Notes: generated from the sequence alone by a model not told the origin. A stretch of 64,000 nt of DNA from JAGVPT01 sp963717445 (GCA_963717445.1 OY970334.1:248001-312000), one strand, 5' to 3'; positions 16,391-26,383 are shown, counted from the stretch's first letter. Numbers and translations are program-made.

Positions 16391-17710
16391 ATGAAACGAA
16401 AACAGAAGTATCTATATACCACAACGCTGAGTACAATGATGGTGTTTTTGGAATCTATGTTCCTGTGCATCAGTACGCACGCCCAACAATCGAACATTCA
16501 TGAAAACTATTCCTTGAGAGATGCCGCTGATTCGTCAGGTGTACTCAATACGGATATCGCCGATTCTGCCGGCATACTAATGAAAAGCCATCCTGTGAAA
16601 CAACGGGATGTGTACGACATTCTGAAAATGCTGTTCAATATTGATATCGCTCCTTCGGATACTGCAGGCAAAGAGAAGGGAAAGCTTTATGTAGCTGCAA
16701 TTCCCGGTGCCGGATATTCGTTAAGCACAGGATTCGCGGCCACCGTCGGGTCAAATGCCGGCATATATACCGCCGACGCTGACAGTGTAAATCTCTCAAC
16801 GTTCAATTTCGACCCAACCTATACTTCTAAACATCAAATTGTCCTTCCATTTCAATCAAATGTTTGGACTCCCGGAAATGGATACAATATCCTCGGGGAT
16901 TGGGTTTTCTACAAGTACCCGGAGCTGACATATGGTCTGGGAGGACACACATCGGAAAGCACAGCCGAGCAGTTGGAATACCGGTACGTTCTGTTCCGTG
17001 AGACGATATTAAAAGAAATATCTACAGATGTATATGCCGGAATAGGATATGACCTCGACTATCGTTGGGATATTACTGATGGCGGTTTGCCGGGCGGAGA
17101 AATATCGGATTTCCGGCGCTATGGAGAAACCCAGAAAACAACTTCCTCAGGGTTTACCCTCAATGCGAAATACGATGGCAGACAAAACCCGATCAATCCG
17201 CCGAAAGGATATTACGCCTCGATCGTCTACCGGAATAACTCAACGCTCCTTAGGAGCGATGGAAACTGGCAGTCAATGATCCTCGATCTGAGAAGCTATT
17301 ACAAGTTGATCGCCGACTCCAGGAACGTTCTGGCATTTTGGAGTTACGATTGGTTTATTCTTCAAGGAAACCCCCCGTACCTCGATTTGCCGGCGTCGTC
17401 ATGGGATGAATACGCGAATCAAGGGAGAGGTTATATCCAAAGTCGATTCAGAGGAAGAAAGCTTATCTCCCTCGAATCGGAATATCGCTTCGGTATCACA
17501 GATGACGGATTATTTGGAGGTGTTGTGTTTGTCAATGCACAAAGCGTCTCAGATTGGCCCAGCAATAGATTCACGGTCCTCCATCCCGGCGCTGGAGGCG
17601 GAATCCGATTCAAAATGAATAAGCACGACGAGACAAACGTCGCTCTTGATTATGCCTTTGGGCTGCAAGGTTCCCAGGGCATCTTTGTAAATCTTGGCGA
17701 AGTGTTTTAA
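16391..17710 (+). CDS. Omp85/BamA-type outer-membrane surface antigen, barrel only
   Basis: The 439-residue protein has a signal peptide ending STHAQQ. The C-terminal half matches the bacterial surface antigen barrel (PF01103 type): YDGRQNPINPPKGYYASIVY, then SRFRGRKLISLESEYRF and a final Gly-rich strand GIFVNLGEVF. The usual POTRA domains are missing, since only about 100 residues precede the barrel. So it is not BamA itself but a stand-alone barrel such as those paired with lipoproteins or phospholipases. The terminal residues end in F, as outer-membrane proteins usually do. Role unknown. Confidence 0.85.
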   Translation: MKRKQKYLYTTTLSTMMVFLESMFLCISTHAQQSNIHENYSLRDAADSSGVLNTDIADSAGILMKSHPVKQRDVYDILKMLFNIDIAPSDTAGKEKGKLYVAAIPGAGYSLSTGFAATVGSNAGIYTADADSVNLSTFNFDPTYTSKHQIVLPFQSNVWTPGNGYNILGDWVFYKYPELTYGLGGHTSESTAEQLEYRYVLFRETILKEISTDVYAGIGYDLDYRWDITDGGLPGGEISDFRRYGETQKTTSSGFTLNAKYDGRQNPINPPKGYYASIVYRNNSTLLRSDGNWQSMILDLRSYYKLIADSRNVLAFWSYDWFILQGNPPYLDLPASSWDEYANQGRGYIQSRFRGRKLISLESEYRFGITDDGLFGGVVFVNAQSVSDWPSNRFTVLHPGAGGGIRFKMNKHDETNVALDYAFGLQGSQGIFVNLGEVF

Positions 17711-17726
17711 TCTATAAAAATAAATC

Positions 17727-17750
17727 GATCGCATGGAGCGCGATCCTTTT
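17727..17750 (+). terminator. Weak intrinsic terminator
   Basis: GATCGC (17727-17732) pairs with GCGATC (17740-17745) and is followed by CTTTT, 17 bp after the barrel gene's stop at 17710. The 6-bp stem is short, so efficiency is doubtful. The rest of the 330-bp gap to 18041 holds nothing else recognised except AGGAGGAGG at about 17982. Confidence 0.45.
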
Positions 17751-18040
17751 ACGGCGCTTGGACGGATGAGCGCAACGTTGAGCATTGCATACGATCATGC
17801 TAACCTTATTGCTAAACCTCAATGTGAAAGGCTAACGCTGTAGGCCGCGTCGACATTCGAAAACAATTTTTGTCTCTTGTTTAACCAAGCTTACGCACGC
17901 GTTTCTAACATTTTTGGCGATTCCATGCGAACTGTGACACGGCCATATTTTTAAGATTCAAATTTACTATATTGTCATAAAAAGGAGGAGGAATACATAA
18001 ACTCATCGCTACCATGTACTAACAAATATCTTCTATCATT

Positions 18041-18919
18041 GTGCAAGAATTGTCCCATAGAATTTTTGTTTTCTTTCTTTTTATTGCCGCGTTGAGCGCG
18101 GCAATTGCGATTTGGCTCCGCAATAATGATTACTACCTTTCTTCGCTCGAGGAGCGTCCCTTTCATCCGCGTTATGATACATTGAAACCCAGCGGTACGG
18201 AGAGCCATGGTTATGGCGTCGTCGGAACGGCAATGATTATCGTCGGCGTCGCGACCTATTCGACACGCAAGCGTATAAAAACACTTGCCAACGCTGGCAG
18301 CATAAAATACTTTCTCGAGTTCCACATTTTCCTTTGCCTCCTGGGACCGATTCTTGTTCTCTACCACACGACATTTAAATTCGGCGGGTTGGTTGCGGTC
18401 GCATTTTGGAGCATGACGGCTGTCGTGCTCAGCGGCTTTGTTGGAAGATATCTTTACCAACACATCCCGAAAAACATTCAAGGGAATGAGTTGAGCATGA
18501 AGGAACTTGAGGGTGAAAGCAAACGGTTGTCCGACCTTCTGCAGGCGGAATATCGTTTACCGGCCGACGTTCTTGCGTCAATCGACAGCATCGGTCTTCA
18601 TCAAGCCGATGTTGTTCATCTCGGTTTCCTAAAGCTTTTATCGTATATGATTCAAGGCGATTTTTCACGTGTGCAGCGGATGCAACGAGTCCGCGCTATT
18701 CTTCGTCAATACTCCATTGATACGCATTCTTCCAAAGGGATTCTTCGTATCGCCAACGAGCGGATTATTCTTCGCCAGCGTATTGTGTTGTTGGAAAAGA
18801 TTCGGCAATTGTTTCACTACTGGCACGTTGTGCATTTGCCTTTTTCGCTCGTAATGTTCGCGATACTCGCCATTCACATCGGCGTCGCCATCGCATTTGG
18901 CTACACGTGGATTTGGTAG
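18041..18919 (+). CDS. Heme-b-type-like membrane protein of the cytochrome cluster
   Basis: The protein has 292 residues and five predicted membrane helices (about 7-25, 57-78, 90-110, 115-140 and 262-290). Histidines lie in or near the helices: SHGYG, EFHIF, YHTTF, HYWHVVH and AIHIG, suggesting one or two b-type hemes. A long charged loop separates helices 4 and 5. The start is GTG. It is first in a tightly spaced plus-strand cluster with two multiheme cytochromes, a barrel and an Fe-S/FAD enzyme, so it probably passes electrons between the cytoplasmic or quinone side and the periplasm. I do not recognise a named family; heme binding is inferred. Confidence 0.6.
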   Translation: MQELSHRIFVFFLFIAALSAAIAIWLRNNDYYLSSLEERPFHPRYDTLKPSGTESHGYGVVGTAMIIVGVATYSTRKRIKTLANAGSIKYFLEFHIFLCLLGPILVLYHTTFKFGGLVAVAFWSMTAVVLSGFVGRYLYQHIPKNIQGNELSMKELEGESKRLSDLLQAEYRLPADVLASIDSIGLHQADVVHLGFLKLLSYMIQGDFSRVQRMQRVRAILRQYSIDTHSSKGILRIANERIILRQRIVLLEKIRQLFHYWHVVHLPFSLVMFAILAIHIGVAIAFGYTWIW

Positions 18920-18995
18920 AAAAAATTCTCATGATTCTAAAAAATGAAGGTGCAAATCAGGTCTGGATGGGAATGCTTCGTTTGGGAATGAAACA

Positions 18996-20645
18996 ATGAA
19001 GCAAATAATTTGCTGCTTTCTTTTGTCTGCAGGCTTCACATCCAGCCCTGCCCTTGCCCAAATTTCCCCCGGAGAACTTATCACCGGTCACGCCCGATGG
19101 GAGGGTATTGAAAATTGCACGGCCTGTCACACCATCGGTAAATCGCTTTCCAACGACAAATGCCTGCGTTGCCATACTGAAATCGATTCAAGGATAAAGC
19201 AAAAGCAAGGATATCACGCATCGATCGGCGGAAAGCTTTGCGAAGAATGTCATAAGGAGCATCACGGGAGAGACTTTCAGATCATTCGATTTGATACAGC
19301 CACATTTGACCATTCAACCGTTGGCTTTCGGCTTGAGGGGAAGCACAAATCCATCGGCTGCAATCAATGTCATACCAGAGGCAATATCGTCGACGACAAC
19401 GTTCGAAAATTTTCAGATGAAAGGAAAAGAAGATCCTATTTAGGATTGTCCCCAGCATGTGTAGCATGCCATGAAGATCAGCATCGCGGGCAGTTTTCGG
19501 CTCAAGCGTGTTCAGCGTGCCATTCAGTTGAAAAATGGAAGCCGGCACCGAAATTTTCTCACGATCATTCAAACTATCCGCTTACCGGCAAGCATACGGT
19601 AGTGGAATGTCAGCGCTGTCATCGATCGACGCTCGATGACGGAACGACGATCCGGTACGTTCACATGGAATTCGCTTCCTGCCGTTCCTGCCACGAAGAT
19701 CCTCATAAGGGAAAATTCAAACAGCAATGCGCAACCTGTCATACGACGGAAGATTTCCATAAAGTCACCAAAACGGAATTCGACCATGGAGCGACAAAGT
19801 TTCCATTGAAAGGAAAACATGCATTATTGACATGTAACGACTGCCATCAAAACAATGACAGGCAGAAGAATGCGAGCGGAGAATTTGGGTTTCATATTAC
19901 AAAATTTCAGTGGTGTTCCGATTGCCATGCCGATGCACACGCCGGACAGTTTGCCAATCGCGCCGACGGCGGGCAATGCGAACCGTGCCACTCTGAGGCT
20001 GATTTTCTTCGAGTGAGCTTTACGACGGACGATCATAAAAAGACACGGTTTCCACTGCTCGGCGCGCACGTTGCCGTTCCTTGTGTAGCGTGCCACATCG
20101 ATCACAAAGTGAATGCAAAAAGTACGCGTCAATTTCATTGGGAAGGAACGATACAATGCACGTCGTGTCATGAGGATGTGCACAAAGGGCAATTTGCGAA
20201 GAAGATGACAAATGGATGTGAAACCTGCCATGGGGTCGACTCGTGGCAAAAACTTACCTTCTCGCATGACGAAACGCGTTTTCCACTGAAAGGAAAGCAC
20301 GCAAGTATTGCTTGTGAAAAATGTCATACGCGCCCCAATACCTCGGCAACGCTCCCGGTGCAGTATGTGGGCGTACGTCTTGAATGCATTTCTTGCCATA
20401 ACGACAAACACGAAGGCCAGTTTGCGGTCGGTGGCATTACCGATTGTAGCCCTTGTCATAGCGCAGTTTCATGGAAAGCGTTGCTCTTCGATCACAACAG
20501 CCAATCGCGTTATCCGTTGACAGGAAAACATGTCGGTGTTGCCTGCGAAAAATGTCATCCGAAAGTTTCTATGAATCAGCGCGTGGTCGTGAAGTACAAA
20601 CCGTTGGGAACATCCTGCGCCGACTGCCATGTAGTCCAACAATAA
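18996..20645 (+). CDS. 20-heme c-type cytochrome
   Basis: The protein has 549 residues with a Sec signal (LSAGFTSSPALAQ) and twenty CxxCH motifs counted directly, from CTACH to CADCH. They follow a repeated layout: FxH, FPLxGKH, CxxCH, then CxxCHxDxHxGQF, with GKH and DxH/FDH histidines ideally placed as second axial ligands. So bis-His ligated hemes forming a molecular wire are likely. The signal lacks a lipobox, so the protein is probably periplasmic or threaded through the pore. It lies between a His-rich membrane protein and a 10-heme cytochrome plus a barrel. The heme count is seen; the redox route is inferred. Confidence 0.95.
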   Translation: MKQIICCFLLSAGFTSSPALAQISPGELITGHARWEGIENCTACHTIGKSLSNDKCLRCHTEIDSRIKQKQGYHASIGGKLCEECHKEHHGRDFQIIRFDTATFDHSTVGFRLEGKHKSIGCNQCHTRGNIVDDNVRKFSDERKRRSYLGLSPACVACHEDQHRGQFSAQACSACHSVEKWKPAPKFSHDHSNYPLTGKHTVVECQRCHRSTLDDGTTIRYVHMEFASCRSCHEDPHKGKFKQQCATCHTTEDFHKVTKTEFDHGATKFPLKGKHALLTCNDCHQNNDRQKNASGEFGFHITKFQWCSDCHADAHAGQFANRADGGQCEPCHSEADFLRVSFTTDDHKKTRFPLLGAHVAVPCVACHIDHKVNAKSTRQFHWEGTIQCTSCHEDVHKGQFAKKMTNGCETCHGVDSWQKLTFSHDETRFPLKGKHASIACEKCHTRPNTSATLPVQYVGVRLECISCHNDKHEGQFAVGGITDCSPCHSAVSWKALLFDHNSQSRYPLTGKHVGVACEKCHPKVSMNQRVVVKYKPLGTSCADCHVVQQ

Positions 20646-20677
20646 ATGATAACCTCGCATTATTCAGTTAACGAAAG

Positions 20678-21517
20678 ATGAATTCCGAGCATAAACGTAA
20701 AACTATGGAGAACGTGAACCATCTTATTGTTGCCTTATTACTCTGCAGTGCTCAGGTACTCGCACAGGAATCTCCTCACGGTCAGTTAACGCGACAGTGT
20801 ACGGATTGTCACACAACGAACGGATGGACCACATTGGCCGATCCCATGAATTTCAATCACTCGGAAACCGGTTACATGCTGGTCGGACAGCACCGCATAA
20901 CAGCGTGCAAGAACTGTCACATCGATTTACACTTTTCCGGTACGCCGAGAACGTGTTTCGCTTGTCACGCCCGGGATTACGATGATGCTATTGCAATCAA
21001 CCATCGCGCTGCGGGATTCACCACGGATTGTTCTCAGTGCCATTCCATAAACGCAGTATCGTGGCAGGCGAGCTTTGATCACGATAGAACGCAATTTCCG
21101 ACACGGGGTGCGCACTATGCTGTTCCTTGCTTGCAATGTCATGTGAATAACCGTTTTCGCGGCACGCCAATACAATGCGACAACTGCCATCACAATGTGT
21201 ATTTGACGGCACAAAATCCGCCCCATACAAACCTCAGCACCGATTGCGCAACCTGCCACCCGGCGTTGAACTGGCAGATTCCTTCGTTCGTTCCGCATCC
21301 GTATTTCCCGATTGCATCAGGAGCCCGGCACCAGCCGCTCTCCACGTGGCATAGCTGCACGGACTGCCATCAAAATTCACAAAATTATCCTTCTTCGTAT
21401 TCTTCATATATATGCTATAATTGCCATACTCACGCACTGTCGACTATGAAATCAAGGCATGAAGGCGTACCCAATTATGATCCTGCCAAATGCTATAATT
21501 GCCATCCATCGCCGTGA
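20678..21517 (+). CDS. 10-heme c-type cytochrome
   Basis: The protein has 279 residues and ten CxxCH motifs (CTDCH, CKNCH, CFACH, CSQCH, CLQCH, CDNCH, CATCH, CTDCH, CYNCH, CYNCH). Histidines in FNH, GQH, INH, FDH and GAH patterns can act as distal ligands. A signal peptide ends VLAQ; ATG 20705 is an alternative start that gives a more usual signal length. There is no lipobox. Its end overlaps an alternative upstream start of the barrel gene. Short spacing to the 20-heme gene (33 bp) shows co-transcription. Likely a periplasmic or outer-membrane partner of the larger cytochrome. Confidence 0.93.
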   Translation: MNSEHKRKTMENVNHLIVALLLCSAQVLAQESPHGQLTRQCTDCHTTNGWTTLADPMNFNHSETGYMLVGQHRITACKNCHIDLHFSGTPRTCFACHARDYDDAIAINHRAAGFTTDCSQCHSINAVSWQASFDHDRTQFPTRGAHYAVPCLQCHVNNRFRGTPIQCDNCHHNVYLTAQNPPHTNLSTDCATCHPALNWQIPSFVPHPYFPIASGARHQPLSTWHSCTDCHQNSQNYPSSYSSYICYNCHTHALSTMKSRHEGVPNYDPAKCYNCHPSP

Positions 21518-21552
21518 TCAATAATGGGAAGAGCTTCAGAAGACGTACGTTG

Positions 21553-23151
21553 ATGAAAAACATTCTCGCACTCTGTTTACTTGTAACACTTAACCTTTTT
21601 TCTCAGGAAAGAAAAGAGTATCACTACCTAATTTCCTATGTTGCAGCATCAACCGTGTATATTGCGGCAGGGTATGAACAACGAATCGAGGTTGGGGATA
21701 CGTTGAAGATTTTTCGCGATTCAAAAGAAATCGGGAACGTCGCAGTGACGGCTGTTGCGCGTCGTACCAGCATTGCGCAAATCCTTGTTCAGCACATTCC
21801 GTTTCTCGTCGGGGATGATGCAGTCGTTATGAAGACGATTCTTCGGCAACCAAACGATACAATAATGAGAATGAAGGGCGATACAGTTCATGCTTCTAAT
21901 GAAGCGAGTCCTATCGTTCACCCGAACAACACCAGCGCTGAAAATATCGTCTCGGGGCGTGTCGCGCTGCAATTCAACGAGCTGGTAGCCAATGACAGCC
22001 ATTATAATTTGAGCCAGCCGGCAGCGCTCTTTCGATTGAGCATCCGGAACCTTTTCGGATACGGAATGCAATTGTCGATGGACGATCGCAGCTATTATGA
22101 TCCAACAAATACTTACACCCAATACGGCAACACTGCGGGCGCTGAACATAGGTTGTATGAGCTATCGTTACGCCAAGATCGTCCTGATGCTCCAATCGGT
22201 TTCGGGGTCGGCCGCATGACGTCCAGCTTTGTCGGCGGCATGGGCGCGTTTGATGGATTCCAATTCTATTATCGGCAAAATGAATTCACGGTCGGCGTAC
22301 TGGGAGGTGCTCAGGTGAATGATCCCACATCGGTGTTAAGCAATACCGGAACCAAGGGATCGTTATTTCTCAATTATCGCACCGGACCAGATATTTTCCA
22401 TTATTATGATGGGACGCTGGCGTACGGACGTCAAATGGTGAGCAATAAATTAGACAGGGAATTTTTGTATATCCAAAATACTTTTGCGGTTGACCCCGCG
22501 TTATCATTCTACGAAAGTTCCGAAATAGAGCTTGATCAGTTGACGAACGGTGTCATTACGCCCGCATTCAATTTTTCCAACACGAATGTTTCGGCGAATT
22601 ATTATCCGGTGGAATGGTTTTCTGCAAACCTTGGATACGATGCGACGCGTCCGGTATATTTGTTCGAGACCATGAAATCTACTCCCGATTCACTGTTTGA
22701 CAAAAACCTTTTGCAGGGGTACCGCGCAACGGTAACATTTCATCTTCCCCTCTCCATGACATTATCGGAGTTGGCAACCTATCGGGCAAAGCAAGACACA
22801 ACGCGCGATGCACATATGTTTACGACAGCGCTCCGTATAACCGACATCTTTGATACCGAATTCAACCCCGGCATTCGCTACAGCAACATCGTTGGCGAAT
22901 ATTCAACCGGCGAGGACATCGCGTTTGATATCGACCGGTCATTCGGCAATAATATTGACCTATCATTCCGGTACGATTATACTACAGCAACCATAGCGCT
23001 GCTGCATCAAACCTATACCACGAAAACCGTCTCGGCAAATATCTATTATGCTTTCTCGCCGATGTGGTATGCGTCGTTGGCACTTGACGATGTTATCGAC
23101 GCGACATTAGGAGATTATCAGGGATTAATAGAAATCGGTATTCGATTTTAG
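21553..23151 (+). CDS. Outer-membrane beta-barrel of the cytochrome cluster
   Basis: The protein has 532 residues from the preferred ATG 21553 (MKNILALCLLVTLNLFSQ, a signal peptide); the upstream ATG 21499 overlaps the 10-heme gene and spoils the signal. A small N-terminal domain (about 20-85, IEVGDTLKIFRDSKEIG) has an SH3-like look. The remainder consists of alternating amphipathic strands (FGYGMQLSMDDRSYYDP, FSANLGYDATRPVYLFET) ending GLIEIGIRF, typical of an outer-membrane barrel. It has no homology I can name to MtrB/OmbB, but position after two multiheme cytochromes is that of a porin-cytochrome conduit. Barrel prediction is good; electron-conduit role inferred. Confidence 0.75.
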   Translation: MKNILALCLLVTLNLFSQERKEYHYLISYVAASTVYIAAGYEQRIEVGDTLKIFRDSKEIGNVAVTAVARRTSIAQILVQHIPFLVGDDAVVMKTILRQPNDTIMRMKGDTVHASNEASPIVHPNNTSAENIVSGRVALQFNELVANDSHYNLSQPAALFRLSIRNLFGYGMQLSMDDRSYYDPTNTYTQYGNTAGAEHRLYELSLRQDRPDAPIGFGVGRMTSSFVGGMGAFDGFQFYYRQNEFTVGVLGGAQVNDPTSVLSNTGTKGSLFLNYRTGPDIFHYYDGTLAYGRQMVSNKLDREFLYIQNTFAVDPALSFYESSEIELDQLTNGVITPAFNFSNTNVSANYYPVEWFSANLGYDATRPVYLFETMKSTPDSLFDKNLLQGYRATVTFHLPLSMTLSELATYRAKQDTTRDAHMFTTALRITDIFDTEFNPGIRYSNIVGEYSTGEDIAFDIDRSFGNNIDLSFRYDYTTATIALLHQTYTTKTVSANIYYAFSPMWYASLALDDVIDATLGDYQGLIEIGIRF

Positions 23152-23188
23152 AATAAACAACCACTGCATAACGTAGCGGCATTCATCC

Positions 23189-24489
23189 ATGCAAGATACT
23201 CTGTTAACAATCTTCATCAGCCTTATTTTATTCTCTGCGGCAATCATTCCGTACTATAGACAAATCAAAAAGAAAGAAGCAAAAGCAAAAAAGAAATTTC
23301 ATGAAATGAAGATCACGGGCCTGCACGAATCGAAAACGATGCATCCCCACATTGACGTTACCCATTGCATCGGCTGCGGCGGGTGTGCTAAAGTATGTCC
23401 CGAAGGAGACGTGATCGGTCTTATCGAAGGAAAAGCAACGCTTATTCACGGCGCAAAATGCGTGGGACACGGATTGTGTGTCGAAGCATGTCCGGTGGGT
23501 GCCATTGAACTTCTGCTTGCAAAGCCGGGACGCAGTGCAGATATGCCGGTCGTCGATGAACATTATGAAACGAATGTGAAGGGTATTTTTATTGTCGGCG
23601 AACTGGGCGGCATTGGATTAATTAAAAACGCCGTCAGGCAGGGAAAAGCAGCACTCGAATATATCGCGACACACTTAACACCGCACTCCGCAGAATACGA
23701 TGTTGCGATCATTGGAGCGGGACCTTCCGGACTCGCATCAGGGTTAACGGCGGCAAGTAAAAACCTCAAATACATCGTTTTGGAACAAAGTGATATCGGC
23801 GGAGCTATTCTTCACTATCCACGGGCCAAGGTCGTGATGACAGCGCCCGTTGAGCTCCCCTCTGGGGAAAATTAAAACTGACGGAGGTCAGCAAGGAAAC
23901 ATTACTCGATGTATGGCAGAAGATCATTGCCAAAACGTCGCTGAACGTTTGTATCAATGAAAAAGTCACCGACGTGCAGAAAGTGGAGGGGTATTTTTCG
24001 ATTACAACATCTCACCGGACCCTCACGGCAGCAACAATTGTCTTAGCACTCGGGAGACGAGGTACACCGCACAAGCTCGGCGTACGGGGGGAAGAATTGT
24101 CAAAAGTCATGTATCGCTTGATCGACGCATCGTCGTTCAATGATCAGCATGTCATTGTCGTCGGCGGCGGAGATTCTGCGGTAGAAGCAGCGATCGGATT
24201 GGCTATTCAAAGAGGCAACAGCATTACGCTTTCGTATCGCGGTAATGAATTTTCACGCATCAAAGAGCGAAATAGCCTTCACCTCGAGGAGCAGGTGGCA
24301 AAAAAAAATATCAGCGTCATTCTCAATTCTCAAATAAAAGAAATTGGCGATCGTCACGTTCTGCTGTCGACTCCCAACGGCGATATTCGGCTTCAAAATG
24401 ATTTCGTCTTCATTTGTGCCGGTGGAGAAATGCCGTTTGACTTCTTAAAAAAAATTGGAATCTCCATGCACCAACAAACGATCGATTGA
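23189..24489 (+). pseudogene. Membrane-anchored ferredoxin/FAD-NAD(P) oxidoreductase, frameshifted
   Basis: One gene split by a frameshift. Part 1 (23189-23875) has an N-terminal membrane helix, then a Lys-rich segment predicting a cytoplasmic C-terminus. A two-cluster ferredoxin domain follows: CIGCGGCAKVCP is a normal 4Fe-4S site, but CVGHGLCVEACP has His where the second Cys should be. The FAD site is AIIGAGPSGLASG. Part 2 (frame from 23880 through 24489) carries the NAD(P) site VIVVGGGDSAVEAA, as in thioredoxin-reductase-like enzymes. One C appears missing in the CCCC run at 23857-23860; adding it restores PVELPLWGKLKLTEVSK. It is probably either a sequencing error or a recent mutation. 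Likely job: passing electrons from NAD(P)H into the membrane cytochrome chain. Confidence 0.85.
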
Positions 24490-24610
24490 TGTTATTATTT
24501 TTTTCAAGGGGGGAGTTTTACCGGTTTCGATTGTCGGATTCATTGAAGTTTATTTGAGATGAAGTAAACGACCACTATCAAAGATGGTGGCTTTTGAAAA
24601 AGAAAAGCAT

Positions 24611-24725
24611 GTCATTCCGCGCTTGACGCGGAATCCAGTGTACAATCAAAAAACTGGATTCTCAACGAGTCGAGTCTTCGACCGGTTCTTCGTCCAGCCT
24701 CACGGCGGTCCTCGACCGGAATGAC
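24611..24725. repeat. Inverted-repeat intergenic element, about 115 bp
   Basis: GTCATTCCG (24611-24619) is the inverse complement of CGGAATGAC (24717-24725). Between them lie further imperfect complementary stretches (CGCGGAATCCAGTG / ACTGGATTCTC). It belongs to the same kind of dispersed element as the core of 15416-15616. A separate hairpin, CCACCGCC-ATA-GGCGGTGG (24748-24766), follows. The rest of the 640-bp gap to 25129 holds no supported gene. Confidence 0.6.
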
Positions 24726-25128
24726 GTGCAAAGCCGATTGTACATTACCACCGCCATAGGCGGTGGGTTTCTGCTTCGCACTAAACAAATTGAAGTTAGT
24801 GAACGCTGTCCTGCCTGGATTCTTACCTTCGAAATCGTGAATTCAACAGCCATTTTTTCGATTCTGTTGGGGAGACCTACTGGAAGAGCTTAAATTTCAT
24901 CCAATATGCTAAGCAGATCGATCGAAGCCAAGGGAATAAAATCGATGTTGCAAAGGTCAAATAGATAACCGGGCCATAATAAGAGGACGTCAGAATAGGC
25001 CACACATAAAAACAGCCTCTCCACTATTTTAGGCAGCCTCCAGTCTGACACATAACGAAAATCCGCGTTTAAGAGCGGTTGATTGTTTTCGTACAGCGAA
25101 GTGAAGGTGTAGATCGGGAGCGATAAGA

Positions 25129-26283
25129 TTGTTAAGAAAATACATTAACCCTGAGGAGTTTAAGGTCGCGGGAGAAATTCCGCTACTCTTCAAGCTCCGG
25201 CTGAAACAACTTTTCAAAAAGAAGCCTGCAGTCAAAGGTAAAGTACTCATCATTGATACATGTATTATCGGCGACTTCACTGCCACACTTCCTGCTCTTC
25301 GATTATTCATCCAGAGCACAAACAAAGAAGTAGATTTAGTAGTCTCTCCGCCTCTCAAATTGATCGCTCAATCGATCAAAGGCGTGCACGCCGTTTATAC
25401 TGCAAATTCAATTTACAAGAGAATCATCGAGACCGAACCCGAACAAACCAACCTGCCGCGTGAATACGAAAGTGTGCTTGTTTTGAGAATCAGTCCTCAC
25501 GCGTATGAATTGCTGAAAAACGTGCAATATTCCAACATCGTCACGTATGACATTATACTTCTCAAATATTTTGCACACCTGTTGTGGAAAATTTCACTTA
25601 AAAAGCCGGTTCGCCAATGGAGGGAAGTCAATTTCGAGATAGTGGGTATCGCGGAGCCTGAGAAGAGGGTAGGGTTCGATGATATATTCAACCTGGGTCC
25701 AGCAGAGTACAATCAGGCCATAGAACTTCTCGACATAACGCAGAATAAGAAGCGCGTCATCATTCATCCCGGGTCGGGCTGGCATGTGAAACTATGGGGT
25801 AACGAGAAGTGGATTGAAACAATCAAGAAGATCAATGAGATCGGGGAATTTGACTTCATATTTGTGGGACGTGGAGAGCAGGAGGCGAAAGCGTTTGAGT
25901 ATATTCAGCAGCACGTCGACTTTAGGCTTCATTCATTGATTAACCAAGTGGATCTGAAAACTACTTTATTGGTCATGCGGCTCAGCGACTACTTCATCGG
26001 CATCGATAGCGGTCCTAGAAACATGGCGCACCTCGCCGACCTTAGAAGCATCACACTCCTTGGTCCTGCACCAAAAAATTTTATGCCAGTGAACAACGCC
26101 GATGTCGTCATCGATAAATTCACTTGCAGGTGTAAAAGCCTCTTCTATTTTCACAACGTGAGTGCGATTCACAAGATTTCAGCGGACGAAGTCGTAGACG
26201 GTTTCAAAAAACTTTCGCCATCTTCCCATCTCTCCATACGCAAAGCTCTCACGCTTCAACACTCTCAGACAGAAATCGATTGA
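25129..26283 (+). CDS. Glycosyltransferase family 9 (heptosyltransferase-like)
   Basis: The 384-residue protein has the GT9 pattern: an N-terminal VLIIDTCIIGDFTATLPALR (family xxxxxIGDxxxTTPxL), then IIHPGSGWHVKLWGNEKWI in the centre and the donor-site segment YFIGIDSGPRNMAHLADL. GT9 enzymes add heptose or similar sugars to the inner core of lipopolysaccharide on the cytoplasmic face. The start is TTG at 25129, with GGGAG nine bases upstream. It stands alone and converges on the end of the DUF11 operon. Sugar donor and acceptor are not predictable. Confidence 0.88.
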   Translation: MLRKYINPEEFKVAGEIPLLFKLRLKQLFKKKPAVKGKVLIIDTCIIGDFTATLPALRLFIQSTNKEVDLVVSPPLKLIAQSIKGVHAVYTANSIYKRIIETEPEQTNLPREYESVLVLRISPHAYELLKNVQYSNIVTYDIILLKYFAHLLWKISLKKPVRQWREVNFEIVGIAEPEKRVGFDDIFNLGPAEYNQAIELLDITQNKKRVIIHPGSGWHVKLWGNEKWIETIKKINEIGEFDFIFVGRGEQEAKAFEYIQQHVDFRLHSLINQVDLKTTLLVMRLSDYFIGIDSGPRNMAHLADLRSITLLGPAPKNFMPVNNADVVIDKFTCRCKSLFYFHNVSAIHKISADEVVDGFKKLSPSSHLSIRKALTLQHSQTEID

Positions 26284-26383
26284 CCCCGTGAACTTTGTTC
26301 GCATCTATAGAAGCTCGTTGCAATTGCAATCCGCAATTCAATGAAAGGAATTGAGGGCCTCGGTCTGAAACAAGGAAGAATTT

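Noticed and set aside
18996..21517. Repeated CxxCH blocks taken as a recent gene duplication
   Set aside because: The repeats are heme-binding modules typical of the family; the DNA between copies is diverged.
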